A DNA stretch of 64,000 bases from JAUIET01 sp045106985 (GTDB taxonomy: Bacteria; Pseudomonadota; Gammaproteobacteria; Pseudomonadales; JAUIET01), in contig JBGCFQ010000004.1 in NCBI GenBank assembly GCA_045106985.1, positions 1-64,000 of the forward strand, given 5' to 3'. The notes under the pieces are model-generated. The model was not told where the DNA came from. It saw only the letters and a list, made by a program, of their open reading frames with translations, and made no database searches. The position numbers and the translations under genes were made by a program. Shown here in pieces: positions 17,136-26,536 of this stretch. Numbering within the stretch: the first letter of the stretch is position 1; each line of letters starts with the position of its first letter.

Positions 17136-17361
17136 AACTACACCTACTTCCCATTTCCTAGCAAAATAAATTAAGATCAGAAGTCGTTTCGACTCCAAAT
17201 TCAATCAATATATTTTAGCCGCCTAACCGGTCAGCTATTCCTTCAACACTTGATCGCGAAAAATTCAATTCCTAAATGTAACTCACTCATCCTCACTCCT
17301 TGAGGCTTCTAAGTTGTACGCCAGTGGCGTCAACTAATCTATTATCGTGCATTTGCTTTTT

Positions 17362-17892
17362 CTAGTTGTTATTGGCCGCTTCTGATCCAACACCGTCAAC
17401 AGTGCTGAAATCAACCAAGGTATCGACTTCGAGCAAGATAACCATCTTATCTTCCACCGTTGCCATGCCGCGAACAAAGTCCGCGTGCACACTGCTACCT
17501 AATTCCGGCGGCGGCTGCACTTCCTTGTCATCAAGCCTATAAACATCCGCAACGGCGTCTACCACTAAGCCAATAGTTCTTTCGTGATCACTGGCGGCCA
17601 TCTTGACAACAATAACAACGGTCGTTGGACCATACTCAGCACGCTCGAAAGCGAAACGCCGACGTAAATCTATGATAGGCACTACCGCTCCGCGAAGGTT
17701 TAGAACGCCTAATAGATGGTCTGGGGTATTGGGAATAGGGGTTGCTTTGTCCCATCCCTTGATTTCCTGAACTTTCAGAATTTCGATACCGTATTCTTCA
17801 CCGGCCAACATGAATGTTAGATACTGACCACCGACCATGTTTCCTTCGTCGAACTGTAGGCTATCGATCGCCTTGTTATCTTGTGCCTGCAT
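17362..17892 (-). CDS. cheW: CheW, receptor-kinase coupling protein
   Basis: A 176-residue single-domain CheW (YLTFMLAGEEYGIEILKVQEI, then LLGVLNLRGAVVPIIDLRRRF). It couples receptors to the CheA kinase. It starts 38 bases after cheA and is followed by a 226-base spacer before the receptor gene. That spacer may hold a further promoter, but I see no clear motif. Confidence 0.97.
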   Translation of the reverse strand: MQAQDNKAIDSLQFDEGNMVGGQYLTFMLAGEEYGIEILKVQEIKGWDKATPIPNTPDHLLGVLNLRGAVVPIIDLRRRFAFERAEYGPTTVVIVVKMAASDHERTIGLVVDAVADVYRLDDKEVQPPPELGSSVHADFVRGMATVEDKMVILLEVDTLVDFSTVDGVGSEAANNN

Positions 17893-17929
17893 TGCAAATC
17901 CTTCTACGGCTAATAGGTCACTTAGAAAT

Positions 17930-20041
17930 CTACGCGACTACTAAAGCTTCCTTAATTCGTTTTTGCTTATCAAAAAACAATTGCATCAAACCCGGAACGT
18001 CCACTATTAGGGCCACGTTTCCGTCGCTCAATATTGTGGCGCCAGAAATGCCCTGGGTTTTTCTGAAGTTGGCTTCCAGGCTTTTAATAACCACCTGTTG
18101 CTGCTCTAACAAATCGTCTACAAATATGCCCAAGCGCTGACCATTAGCCTCAACGACAACCAACAAGCCGTCGTCGATTTTTGAGCTGTCCGCCTCAATG
18201 CCAAACAGTTCGTGCAACCTAAGTATCGGTAAATAACTGTCTCTTAACTTAAACATTTCCGCCTGGCCTACTACCGCATTAACATGATCGGCCGCGCACT
18301 GAATTGTCTCAATAATCGACACCAGTGAAATTATGTATGACTGGTCGCCTACACGAACCAACTGTCCGTCGAGAATGGCTAAGGTAAGCGGTAATGTAAT
18401 AGTGAATGTGCTACCAACGCCCATCTCGGACTTAACCGCAACATTACCGCCAAGGTCACTTATGTTACGTCTTACTACGTCCATTCCAACGCCACGGCCA
18501 GACAGATCACTGACTGTCTCAACTGTGGAGAAACCCGCCATGAAGATGAGGTTGTTGATTCGGTCGTCTGATGGAGTTTCGTCAGCTGCCACCAAACCGC
18601 GCTCGCGCGCTTTTTCGAGCACGCGGTCTTTGTTTATGCCTGCACCATCGTCAACAACTTCGATGATGATGTTACCGCCTTCATGGAATGCGTTGAGTTC
18701 TAGCACACCTGTTTCAGGTTTGCCGGCCGCCAGCCGTTTTTCAGGCGATTCCAAACCATGGTCTAGCGAATTGCGAACCAGGTGAACCAGGGGGTCACCA
18801 ATTTTCTCGAGTACGGTTTTGTCTACTTCAGTGCCCTCGCCGGACACCTTGAGATCCACAAGCTTACCCAGGGTGTTACTGGTATCTCGCACCAATCTGG
18901 GAAAGCGGCTAAATGCAAAGCTAATAGGCAACATACGAATTGCCATCACACTTTCTTGCAATTCTCGAGTAGTTCTCGATAGCTGAGTAAGACCTTCGCG
19001 CAAAGAATGCAGCTGGGTAAAGTCGAAATCACGGTCGAAACGACTTAGCATGGATTGAGTGATGACAAGTTCGCCAACCAAATTAATCAGCGCATCAACC
19101 TTATCAATATTAACTCGAATAGAGCCGCCCTCTTGGCTTGACCCTGCCGCTTTTGCGGCCGGTTTGCTTGGTTTTTCTGTCGCCTTACTGGGTTCGCTAA
19201 CCTTTGTCTGTGCGACAGGTTCTACTATTTTTTCTTCGGCTTTATTCTCGGTTGGCGCCACAGCATCAACTACAGGAAGGGGTGCTTTCTCTATTGGAGG
19301 TGTTGGCGCCTTAATTTCTCGAAATGTCAGCTCACACTCGTCTTCTACCCAAGAGAAGACTTCGTCAATCACTTCCTTGTCTATTCCATCGTTCAGTTTG
19401 ATGTGCCAGGATAAATGACATTGCTCGGGGTTCAGCTCGCTGAAATCAAGTTGCTCAACACCTTGCACGCTGATTTCAGCGTCGCACAGTAGTTGAAGCT
19501 CTCGGAAAACATTAAGCGGGTCGCTACCCGATTTGAAGAAATCCATGGAAGGCACGCAATCGATATGCCAGCCAATAGTCTCTTCCAGAACTGGCGCGGG
19601 CGCATCAGAAATTGTTGCCTCTGCTGTGGCGTTAGCGTCTGAATGCCCGCTAGTTTCGAGCATTTCTTCCAGCTGCTTTTGCAGCACTTTCGCTTGCGTA
19701 GTGTCTACTGCCCCGTCACCTACGCCACTGATCATGTCACTTAGACAATCCACAGATTTCAACAGAAGGTCCACGCCAGCTTGAGTCACGTCTCGCTGAC
19801 CTTGGCGCATCTCATCCAGCAAGGTTTCAACATGATGGGCAAAATCAGAGATATCGGTGAAGCCAAAGGTGGCACCACCGCCTTTAATTGAATGTGCCGC
19901 CCTGAAAATTGAGTTCATCGTTTCAGAGTCAGCAGCACCGGGCTCTAAATTGAGAAGCCCAGATTCCATTATGCCGATGCCTTCCAGGCTTTCGTCGATG
20001 AATATCTGAGCGATCTCTGCCATATCGGAATCTATCGACAT
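17930..20041 (-). CDS. cheA: CheA, chemotaxis histidine kinase
   Basis: A 703-residue kinase starting at ATG 20041 with GAGGA six bases upstream. The HPt domain carries phospho-His50 in RAAHSIKGGG. A P2-like region and a linker rich in Pro, Ala, Lys and Glu follow (about 225-300), then the dimerisation helices, the kinase core with N-box HLVRNSLDHGLE, G1 DDGAGI and G2 GRGVGMDVV, and a C-terminal CheW-like domain. It heads the cheA-cheW-mcp-STAS-cheR-cheD-cheB unit. No flagellar genes are adjacent. Confidence 0.97.
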   Translation of the reverse strand: MSIDSDMAEIAQIFIDESLEGIGIMESGLLNLEPGAADSETMNSIFRAAHSIKGGGATFGFTDISDFAHHVETLLDEMRQGQRDVTQAGVDLLLKSVDCLSDMISGVGDGAVDTTQAKVLQKQLEEMLETSGHSDANATAEATISDAPAPVLEETIGWHIDCVPSMDFFKSGSDPLNVFRELQLLCDAEISVQGVEQLDFSELNPEQCHLSWHIKLNDGIDKEVIDEVFSWVEDECELTFREIKAPTPPIEKAPLPVVDAVAPTENKAEEKIVEPVAQTKVSEPSKATEKPSKPAAKAAGSSQEGGSIRVNIDKVDALINLVGELVITQSMLSRFDRDFDFTQLHSLREGLTQLSRTTRELQESVMAIRMLPISFAFSRFPRLVRDTSNTLGKLVDLKVSGEGTEVDKTVLEKIGDPLVHLVRNSLDHGLESPEKRLAAGKPETGVLELNAFHEGGNIIIEVVDDGAGINKDRVLEKARERGLVAADETPSDDRINNLIFMAGFSTVETVSDLSGRGVGMDVVRRNISDLGGNVAVKSEMGVGSTFTITLPLTLAILDGQLVRVGDQSYIISLVSIIETIQCAADHVNAVVGQAEMFKLRDSYLPILRLHELFGIEADSSKIDDGLLVVVEANGQRLGIFVDDLLEQQQVVIKSLEANFRKTQGISGATILSDGNVALIVDVPGLMQLFFDKQKRIKEALVVA

Positions 20042-20514
20042 GCTAAGTCCTCGCACAGATCAAGTTGCGACTCTAACAGCGTCTTAAGATGAATAGCTTG
20101 ACGGCGCCGACAGTTCGAAACACCGGCGATGAATACTATGCCTAGATAGGTTTTTGCACTTTGCAAACTTACGCTCCTCCATGAGCGAACCGGTATCAGC
20201 CGAAACCGGTCATTAATTTCGAGCAATCCATGCTCTCCAATTGCGAGACCAGCGAGTTCCTGTTCCAAGAACGCTTGTGATCAATATTAGGTATAGCGTC
20301 TGGCAGAGAATTAGACGAAAAACGGGCCGTTTTTTCATGCCTTGCTAGTTTGCACTGTGACGTAGTTCGCATAAAGTATGTCGCCGCATGTAAGCACAAT
20401 GGATCCCGTCATGAGAGAACAAATTCTATTTATCAGCTTTCAGGTCTGTTACTGCGTTATGAGAACATGCGCTCAGAGAATAAGAAAAGCCGTGTCGCGG
20501 CGAAGCTGATCTGC
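20042..20514. other. intergenic region upstream of cheA
   Basis: 473 bases without a gene I can support. A weak hairpin, GCCG (20489-20492) and CGGC (20498-20501), is followed on the minus strand by TTTTCTTA and may terminate azlCD. A short minus-strand frame starting with TTG at 20268 runs into the cheA start but has no recognisable product. The promoter of the cheA operon presumably lies here, but I cannot place it. Confidence 0.4.
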
Positions 20515-20826
20515 CTAGACTAATAGCTTTAACGCTGCAAAGCTCACCAGTCCTACTGTAATACTTAGAAACATCTGCCTGGATAACACAGCCGCAACAA
20601 ATGCTGCCAAGGCGGCCAATGCATGATGGTTACCTAATGAAAGGAACATCTCACCATCACGTATTAATGCAGATTGAGCGATGATTGCGGTTAACACGGC
20701 AGTAGGTACGAAATCCAGGGCCTTAATTAGCAACGGCGGCAGTACTACCTTGCCAGCTAGCGCCAATGGTAAATAGCGCGGCACATAAGTAACCAGAGCC
20801 ATTGCTGCTATAAGCCACCAGATCAT
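20515..20826 (-). CDS. azlD: AzlD, small subunit of a branched-chain amino-acid exporter
   Basis: A 103-residue hydrophobic protein with about four membrane helices and the family stretch ALVTYVPRYLPLAL near the N-terminus. With AzlC it forms an inner-membrane exporter (AzlCD/YgaZH type) for branched-chain amino acids or related compounds. The ATG at 20826 overlaps the azlC stop by ATGA, which supports this start over one 24 bases upstream. Confidence 0.92.
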   Translation of the reverse strand: MIWWLIAAMALVTYVPRYLPLALAGKVVLPPLLIKALDFVPTAVLTAIIAQSALIRDGEMFLSLGNHHALAALAAFVAAVLSRQMFLSITVGLVSFAALKLLV

Positions 20827-21506
20827 TGCGCCACCAACGCTTTTGACCACACACCAACAGCAATAGCCAAAAGCGCTGAAAACAACAAGCCGGTTTGATT
20901 AGGCCAATCAGCCGTGAGCAAGGCACACGCAAATGCGGTCGCAGCACAGGCCCAGTCTGCTCTGGTGAGCAAGCTCGGAACCACAATGCCCACAAAAGCG
21001 ACAATCATTGCAACGTCTAGCCCCATGTTAGCCAAACCCGGCAATTGCCCCACTAATAAGAAGCCAGCCAGCGTGGCTACAATCCAAAAGCTGTACATGA
21101 ACAATGCGGAACCCAAATACAGCCAGCGCAACCCTGGTGCGCTGGCCTGGTGGGACACGACGGCAAAGGTTTCATCAGTTAGGAAAAAAGCCAGGAACGC
21201 GCGCCAACTCTGCGACCAGTTGTGTACAAATGGCATCAGGTTAGCGGAATAAAGCATTTGGCGAAGGTTCACCACAAATACAGTCAGTACGATGATTGGA
21301 AATGCGGTGGACGAGGCCAGCAGTGTAATCGCAATGAATTGCGAAGCGCCGGCAAAAACGATGGCAGAAAAACCCAGAGTAGCCGCGAGGCTTAAGTTGT
21401 ATGAGTGGGCCAGCGCGCCGAATACTAGGCCGAAAGGAAATGCTGCAAGCACAAGCGGCAGGGTTTGAATAACCCCCTGCCACAACAGTGCACGCTTAGA
21501 AATCAC
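20823..21506 (-). CDS. azlC: AzlC, large subunit of a branched-chain amino-acid exporter
   Basis: A 227-residue protein with about five membrane segments and the family pattern PFGLVFGALAHSYNLSLAAT followed by FAGASQFIAITLL and VNLRQMLYSANLMP. It partners the downstream AzlD. Substrate is inferred from family. There is no adjacent Lrp or other regulator. Confidence 0.93.
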   Translation of the reverse strand: MISKRALLWQGVIQTLPLVLAAFPFGLVFGALAHSYNLSLAATLGFSAIVFAGASQFIAITLLASSTAFPIIVLTVFVVNLRQMLYSANLMPFVHNWSQSWRAFLAFFLTDETFAVVSHQASAPGLRWLYLGSALFMYSFWIVATLAGFLLVGQLPGLANMGLDVAMIVAFVGIVVPSLLTRADWACAATAFACALLTADWPNQTGLLFSALLAIAVGVWSKALVAQ

Positions 21507-21567
21507 CGATCAATCTTTTACAAGCACAAGGACTGTCACAAATCATGAACGTGCAAAATGGGTTTTC

Positions 21568-23397
21568 TTAATCGTCGAGAAAGCTGCGCAAATGATCAGA
21601 GCGGCTTGGATGGCGAAGCTTACGCAATGCCTTGGCTTCTATCTGACGTATTCGCTCACGCGTTACATCAAATTGCTTACCCACTTCTTCCAAGGTGTGA
21701 TCGGTATTCATATCGATACCAAATCGCATACGAAGAACTTTCGCCTCCCTGGCAGTAAGGCCAGCCAACACATCGCGAGTGGATTCTTCCAGCCCGATGC
21801 CTGTTGCCGATTCCACAGGAGATACAATCGTATTGTCTTCGATGAAATCGCCTAAATGAGAATCTTCGTCGTCACCGATCGGAGTTTCCATTGAGATCGG
21901 CTCTTTCGCAATCTTAAGAACTTTACGAACCTTGTCCTCAGGCATTTCCATGCGCTCGCCAAGCTCTTCAGGCGTGGGTTCACGACCCATTTCCTGCAGC
22001 ATTTGACGAGAGATTCTGTTCAGCTTATTGATCGTTTCGATCATGTGAACCGGAATTCGAATTGTTCGAGCCTGGTCAGCAATAGACCGGGTAATAGCCT
22101 GGCGAATCCACCATGTTGCATAAGTAGAGAACTTATAACCACGGCGATACTCAAACTTATCAACAGCCTTCATCAAACCAATGTTGCCTTCCTGAATCAA
22201 GTCCAGAAACTGCAAGCCACGGTTGGTATACTTCTTAGCGATGGAAATTACCAGTCGCAGGTTCGCCTCTACCATTTCTTTCTTGGCGCGGCGCATGCGA
22301 GCATCGCCTAGAGACATACGACGGTTTATTTCTTTAACGTCAGGAATATCCAACTGCGCTTCTTGGGAAATCACAACAAGCTTCTTTTGAGCACGAATAA
22401 TGTCTGGGCGAAGTTGCTCAAGTTTGGGGGCTATGGTTTTGTGTTTCGCTATTTGCGAGTCAAGCCAATCCAGATCAGTTTCGCTACCCTGAAAAGATTT
22501 CAAAAACTGCCTACGGTCCATATCAGCAATACGCACGCACATACGCATGATGGAGCGTTCCTGGCGGCGAATTTCTGTGATTGAATCACGAACGGTATGA
22601 GCCAATGGATCAAGCTGCTTTGGGATCAGCTTAAAATACTTAAACAGCTCAGCTCGTGCTGTTATTTCTTTCTGTGCTTCCTTACTTGAGCGATCATGTT
22701 TCTCAAGTGCTTTCAGCGTTTTGTTGTGCTGTTTTCTTAATGCAGTAAAACGCTTTTTAGCTTCCTCGGGATCCGGTCCATTGTCTTTGGCGTCATCATC
22801 ATCGTCTTTATCTTTGTCTTTGTTTTTTTCTGCATCAGCCGCTGAGATCTGATTAGCTGAAGGCACATGTTCCATCGGGTTGAGGTAGCCCGTTAGCACG
22901 TCAGCCAGCTTCTTCTCACCAGCAACAACTAAGTCGTATTCGCCAAGCAGGCGGTCAACTGTTCCTGGGAACGCAGAAATAGCGGCCATCGATTCACGAA
23001 TACCTTCTTCGATGCGCTTGGCTATGACAATTTCGCCTTCGCGCGTCAGTAGCTCTACTGTTCCCATTTCACGCATGTACATGCGAACAGGGTCAGTGGT
23101 GCGACCAACTTCTGTTTCTACGGCCGCTAAGGCTGCCGCTGCTTCTGCGGCAGCTATTTCATCGGCTGCATTGTCTTCGCTCATTAACAACTGATCTGCA
23201 TCAGGCGCTTCTTCAAACACCTGAATACCTAGATCGTTAATCATCTGAATAATATCTTCAACTTGATCCGGATCAGCTATATCTTCGGGTAAGTGATCAT
23301 TGACTTCGGCGTAGGTCAAAAAGCCCTGTTCTTTACCGCGAGAAATAAGCTCACGTAGCCGGGATTTCTGGTTTGCTGCTATTACTGGAGTTGCCAT
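21568..23397 (-). CDS. rpoD: RNA polymerase sigma-70 factor RpoD
   Basis: The housekeeping sigma factor, 609 residues. Region 1.1 is at the N-terminus, and DPVRMYMREMG (region 1.2) begins near residue 101. A non-conserved insert contains an acidic run of Lys and Asp (about 190-205). Region 2 has FSTYATWWIRQAI, region 3 follows, and region 4 has the helix-turn-helix VTRERIRQIEAKALRKLRHP. It is the last gene of the rpsU-yqeY-dnaG-rpoD operon, 143 bases after dnaG. That gap could hold a secondary promoter, as in E. coli. Confidence 0.99.
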   Translation of the reverse strand: MATPVIAANQKSRLRELISRGKEQGFLTYAEVNDHLPEDIADPDQVEDIIQMINDLGIQVFEEAPDADQLLMSEDNAADEIAAAEAAAALAAVETEVGRTTDPVRMYMREMGTVELLTREGEIVIAKRIEEGIRESMAAISAFPGTVDRLLGEYDLVVAGEKKLADVLTGYLNPMEHVPSANQISAADAEKNKDKDKDDDDDAKDNGPDPEEAKKRFTALRKQHNKTLKALEKHDRSSKEAQKEITARAELFKYFKLIPKQLDPLAHTVRDSITEIRRQERSIMRMCVRIADMDRRQFLKSFQGSETDLDWLDSQIAKHKTIAPKLEQLRPDIIRAQKKLVVISQEAQLDIPDVKEINRRMSLGDARMRRAKKEMVEANLRLVISIAKKYTNRGLQFLDLIQEGNIGLMKAVDKFEYRRGYKFSTYATWWIRQAITRSIADQARTIRIPVHMIETINKLNRISRQMLQEMGREPTPEELGERMEMPEDKVRKVLKIAKEPISMETPIGDDEDSHLGDFIEDNTIVSPVESATGIGLEESTRDVLAGLTAREAKVLRMRFGIDMNTDHTLEEVGKQFDVTRERIRQIEAKALRKLRHPSRSDHLRSFLDD

Positions 23398-23540
23398 ATA
23401 CGCTGCGATTCCGATGGGTACCTATGAAAATAAGAAGCCAGTTACTAAAGAGCTAAATGCCTGATAGCCAAATGAAAGCCAAATACTTAAATGTGCACGA
23501 AATTTAGCCCGCTATTATAGCGGATAAATACCTGAACACA

Positions 23541-25640
23541 CTAGGGATTTTCGGTTTTTGAAGGGTCGACTTGGGCATGCACCAGTCGTGCCAATTCTGC
23601 ACGCAGCTCGGATGAAGGTTCTTCGCCACGGTTTTTAAGCTCACCAATGGCCTGTAAGGTATCTTCCAGTTGGTATTTTTTGCGCAATGCCCGCAAGCGA
23701 GCCAAAGTATCGATAAAACGCTGCTCAACGCCAGCCTCAAAAGCAACTTCGCCTTGGCCTTCTTGCTCCAGGGTTTCCATCCCCTCTCGCAACAGTTCGT
23801 GGCTGCTGCCACAAAGCTCAGTCAGCTTCTCGCTTTCCGGCTGGCCGTGCCAGTAGCCCAGCAACATGCCTGTCGAGGAATCTGGACGCCTCGCCAACAA
23901 CTCCAGCAATTGAATCAACAGCTCGCTATCAGGCTCTCGAAGCTCTCGAAGCTCCTCTGTGTCGCCAACAAATTGCGCTAATTGGGGCTTAAACATCAGC
24001 AAGCCAATTGCAGTTTCCACCAAGCTCATAGGCTCTTGCGGTCCAGAGTGTCGCTTTGGTCTCCGGCGGGCTCGCAGCGAGTCCGCCTGCTCACCCAGGC
24101 CAAAATCCGCCGGCGGCATTTCGTCCTCATGCTCTCGGTCATGCAGCGAATCATAGTCCTCGTAGGCATAATCACCGGGTACAGAATCATCAGGAAAATT
24201 CGGCACTTCATTGCCAATATCGCGATTCGCGCCCGCTGGCGATGGCATTTGCACTGACGTTGTATTTTGCTGTTGCGAACGCCGGCTTGGTGGAGCAGTA
24301 ACTGCAGCTGGCGGTGCCAGTGGCTCTTCGCTTTTCGCGGCCGCTAACGACGCAATTATGGCTTTATCAAGCCCGGTGCGAGTGGCCAGTTCGGCGTGCA
24401 TAATGCCCTGAAAAGCACTAACAGGCAGCTTTCCGATAAGTCCAAGCGCTCGGCGACTCATCGCTGCCTTACCGTCCGCGGTATCCAAACTGAGGCCCTG
24501 AGCGGCTAACTGAAACACATATTCCGACAAAGGCATCGCCGCATCAATACGAGCGGTGAACTGTTCTGCCCCCTCTTCTCTCACTAAGCTATCTGGGTCT
24601 TCACCCTGCGGCAAAAACAGAAACTTGATCTGGTAGCCGTCGTCCATCACCGGCAGGGATACGTCCAGAGCACGCCTCGCGGCGGCCGAACCTGCCTGGT
24701 CACCATCAAAACAGAATACAAGTTCTTCACAATGGCGAAACATTCGCTGCAAATGGGTGTTGCTCGTTGATGTACCCAAAGTGGCTACTGCATAACTAAT
24801 ACCGTGCTGCGCCAAAGCAATAACATCCATATACCCCTCAACAATTAATAGCCGTTGCAAGTGCTTATTGGCTTGGCGAGCCTCATACAAACCGTACAAC
24901 TCCCGGCTTTTTTGATAGATAGGCGTCTCAGGGCTGTTCAAGTATTTAGGCTTGTCGTCACCCATCACTCGGCCGCCAAAGGCTATGGTGCGGCCACGTG
25001 AATCTCTAATCGGGAACATTACTCGATGTCGAAAGCGATCGTAGAGTCGTCGCTTACCACCGCCAGCATCGCGATGAATTAGCATTCCCGACTCCATCAG
25101 CATTTCCAGCGCTTGACGGTCAGTCTCAAATTTCTTAAGTAGGTTATCCCACCCCTGCGGCACAAAACCAATACCAAAGTCTTGCACCACACTTATGCTC
25201 AAGCCGCGCGCTTTGAGGTAATTTACCGCGCTTTTGCCGGCGGGATGAGTTCGCAACAGCTCTCGGTAAAAGCTGTCTGCATGAGCCATGTAGGTATATA
25301 GATCTCGCTTGCGCCGCCCCTCCTTCTCATCTTCCTGGCTTTCTTCAGGAATCTGCATTCCGCATTTACTGGCCAGATGCTCAATCGCTACGCGAAAGTC
25401 GAGGCGCTCGTATTCCATCAAAAAGCCAAGCGCATTGCCGCTGGCACCGCAACCAAAACAGTAATAAAACTGCTTTTCAGGCTGTACGCTAAAAGAGGGG
25501 GTTTTCTCGTCGTGAAAGGGGCAGCAGGCCATGAAATTACGGCCTGACTTTTTCAGAGTCACACGCGAGTCAATCACGTCTACTATGTCGGCGCGATCAA
25601 GCAACTCATCGATAAAATGTTGGGGAATTAGCCCGGCCAT
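23541..25640 (-). CDS. dnaG: DNA primase DnaG
   Basis: The replication primase, 699 residues and thus longer than the 581 of E. coli. The zinc ribbon has C40, H43, C61 and C64 (CPFH...CFGC). The catalytic core has the TOPRIM motif LIVEGYMDVIALAQHG and acidic site FCFDGDQAG. The helicase-binding domain is at the C-terminus. Extra length comes from a hydrophilic insert of about 100 residues (about 445-545), rich in Asp, Glu, Pro and Arg, that separates the core from the helicase-binding domain. It lies 19 bases after yqeY. Confidence 0.98.
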   Translation of the reverse strand: MAGLIPQHFIDELLDRADIVDVIDSRVTLKKSGRNFMACCPFHDEKTPSFSVQPEKQFYYCFGCGASGNALGFLMEYERLDFRVAIEHLASKCGMQIPEESQEDEKEGRRKRDLYTYMAHADSFYRELLRTHPAGKSAVNYLKARGLSISVVQDFGIGFVPQGWDNLLKKFETDRQALEMLMESGMLIHRDAGGGKRRLYDRFRHRVMFPIRDSRGRTIAFGGRVMGDDKPKYLNSPETPIYQKSRELYGLYEARQANKHLQRLLIVEGYMDVIALAQHGISYAVATLGTSTSNTHLQRMFRHCEELVFCFDGDQAGSAAARRALDVSLPVMDDGYQIKFLFLPQGEDPDSLVREEGAEQFTARIDAAMPLSEYVFQLAAQGLSLDTADGKAAMSRRALGLIGKLPVSAFQGIMHAELATRTGLDKAIIASLAAAKSEEPLAPPAAVTAPPSRRSQQQNTTSVQMPSPAGANRDIGNEVPNFPDDSVPGDYAYEDYDSLHDREHEDEMPPADFGLGEQADSLRARRRPKRHSGPQEPMSLVETAIGLLMFKPQLAQFVGDTEELRELREPDSELLIQLLELLARRPDSSTGMLLGYWHGQPESEKLTELCGSSHELLREGMETLEQEGQGEVAFEAGVEQRFIDTLARLRALRKKYQLEDTLQAIGELKNRGEEPSSELRAELARLVHAQVDPSKTENP

Positions 25641-25659
25641 GCGCCGAGTATAACGGGGT

Positions 25660-26118
25660 TTAGGGTGCGGCCAAGGCAGCTTTGATCTTTTGACTGACCA
25701 CGCTCATGTCCGCCCGGCCCTGCAATTGCGGTTTTAATACGCCCATAACCTTGCCCATATCACGCATAGACTCTGCACCGGTTGAGCTAATAGCGCTAAT
25801 GATAAGCGACTCAATCTCGCTATCATCGATGGCTGCAGGCAGAAACTCTTCAATAACCAAGACTTCAGCTTCTTCTATCTCAGCCAAATCCAGGCGCTCG
25901 CCTTTGGTAAACTGTTCAATGGAGTCTCGACGCTGCTTGCGCATTTTATCAAGCACGGCCAGCACTCTGGCGTCGTCGATGTCGATACGCTCGTCAACTT
26001 CTATGCGCTTGATTTCAGCCTGGATGAGACGAATTGTGCCCAAGCGCTGCTTAGCCTTGGCGCGCATGGCAGTTTTCATTTCCTCAGTGAGGCGTTGCTT
26101 AAGCGTTTGATCAGCCAT
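25660..26118 (-). CDS. GatB/YqeY domain protein
   Basis: A 152-residue YqeY-type protein (MADQTLKQRLTEEMKTAMRA, then RRDSIEQF and EFLPAA). This family resembles the tRNA-binding tail of the GatB amidotransferase subunit, but its function is not settled. It is often placed between rpsU and dnaG in gammaproteobacteria, as here. The ATG at 26118 is preferred: an upstream GTG at 26142 would lie inside a strong hairpin in the rpsU-yqeY gap. Confidence 0.93.
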   Translation of the reverse strand: MADQTLKQRLTEEMKTAMRAKAKQRLGTIRLIQAEIKRIEVDERIDIDDARVLAVLDKMRKQRRDSIEQFTKGERLDLAEIEEAEVLVIEEFLPAAIDDSEIESLIISAISSTGAESMRDMGKVMGVLKPQLQGRADMSVVSQKIKAALAAP

Positions 26119-26130
26119 GGTGGGCACTGG

Positions 26131-26162
26131 AACAGGCTTCACATTAGAAAGTGAGGCCTGTT
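26131..26162 (-). promoter_or_regulatory. hairpin between rpsU and yqeY, possible attenuator or processing site
   Basis: AACAGGCTTCAC (26131-26142) and GTGAGGCCTGTT (26151-26162) pair over 12 positions with one G-T pair and an 8-base loop. No T run follows on the minus strand, so it is not a standard terminator. In E. coli a leaky terminator and processing sites in this operon raise S21 relative to primase; this hairpin is well placed for a similar job. Confidence 0.5.
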
Positions 26163-26173
26163 ACCGCGCTCAA

Positions 26174-26389
26174 CTAGTAGAGGCGGACTTGCTTGCGGTT
26201 TTCGCGCTGCACTTTCTTTGCATGCCGTTTTACGGCTGCAGCGGCTTTGCGCTTGCGAACAGCTGTTGGCTTTTCATAGAATTCGCGACGACGCACTTCG
26301 GCGAGAACGCCGGCTTTTTCGCAAGAGCGCTTAAAGCGGCGCAAAGCGAAGTCAAAAGGTTCGTTATCTTTAAGTTTAACGCTGGGCAT
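26174..26389 (-). CDS. rpsU: 30S ribosomal protein S21
   Basis: A 71-residue basic protein, MPSVKLKDNEPFDFALRRFK onward, with a lysine/arginine-rich C-terminal half (RKRKAAAAVKRHAKKV). This is standard bacterial S21, which helps recruit mRNA to the 30S subunit. It is first in the macromolecular synthesis operon, with a GCAGGA ribosome site and a strong promoter just upstream. Confidence 0.98.
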   Translation of the reverse strand: MPSVKLKDNEPFDFALRRFKRSCEKAGVLAEVRRREFYEKPTAVRKRKAAAAVKRHAKKVQRENRKQVRLY

Positions 26390-26424
26390 TTCAATCCTGC
26401 AGTCAGGGCTATTTCACGGGGCCG

Positions 26425-26455
26425 GCATTTTACCCGTCTATCAGGTAAAATGCAA
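26425..26455 (-). promoter_or_regulatory. rpsU operon promoter overlapped by an inverted repeat
   Basis: On the minus strand, TTGCAT (26455-26450) and TAAAAT (26432-26427) are 17 bases apart, a near-consensus sigma-70 promoter. GCATTTTACC (26425-26434) and GGTAAAATGC (26444-26453) form a perfect 10-bp inverted repeat spanning both boxes. The symmetry could be a repressor site, or simply a by-product of the promoter's composition. The divergent tsaD gene begins at 26537. Confidence 0.7.
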
Positions 26456-26536
26456 AACTGTGGCAAGAAATAAGCTTAGCAGCAATTATGCTCCCTAGAG
26501 TTAGGGTAAGAACAATGGCAAATAAAGAAGGTCTGA

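Noticed and set aside
20032..20268. 78-codon minus-strand frame (TTG start) running into cheA
   Set aside because: Weak start, no ribosome site and no recognisable family; it overlaps the true cheA start.
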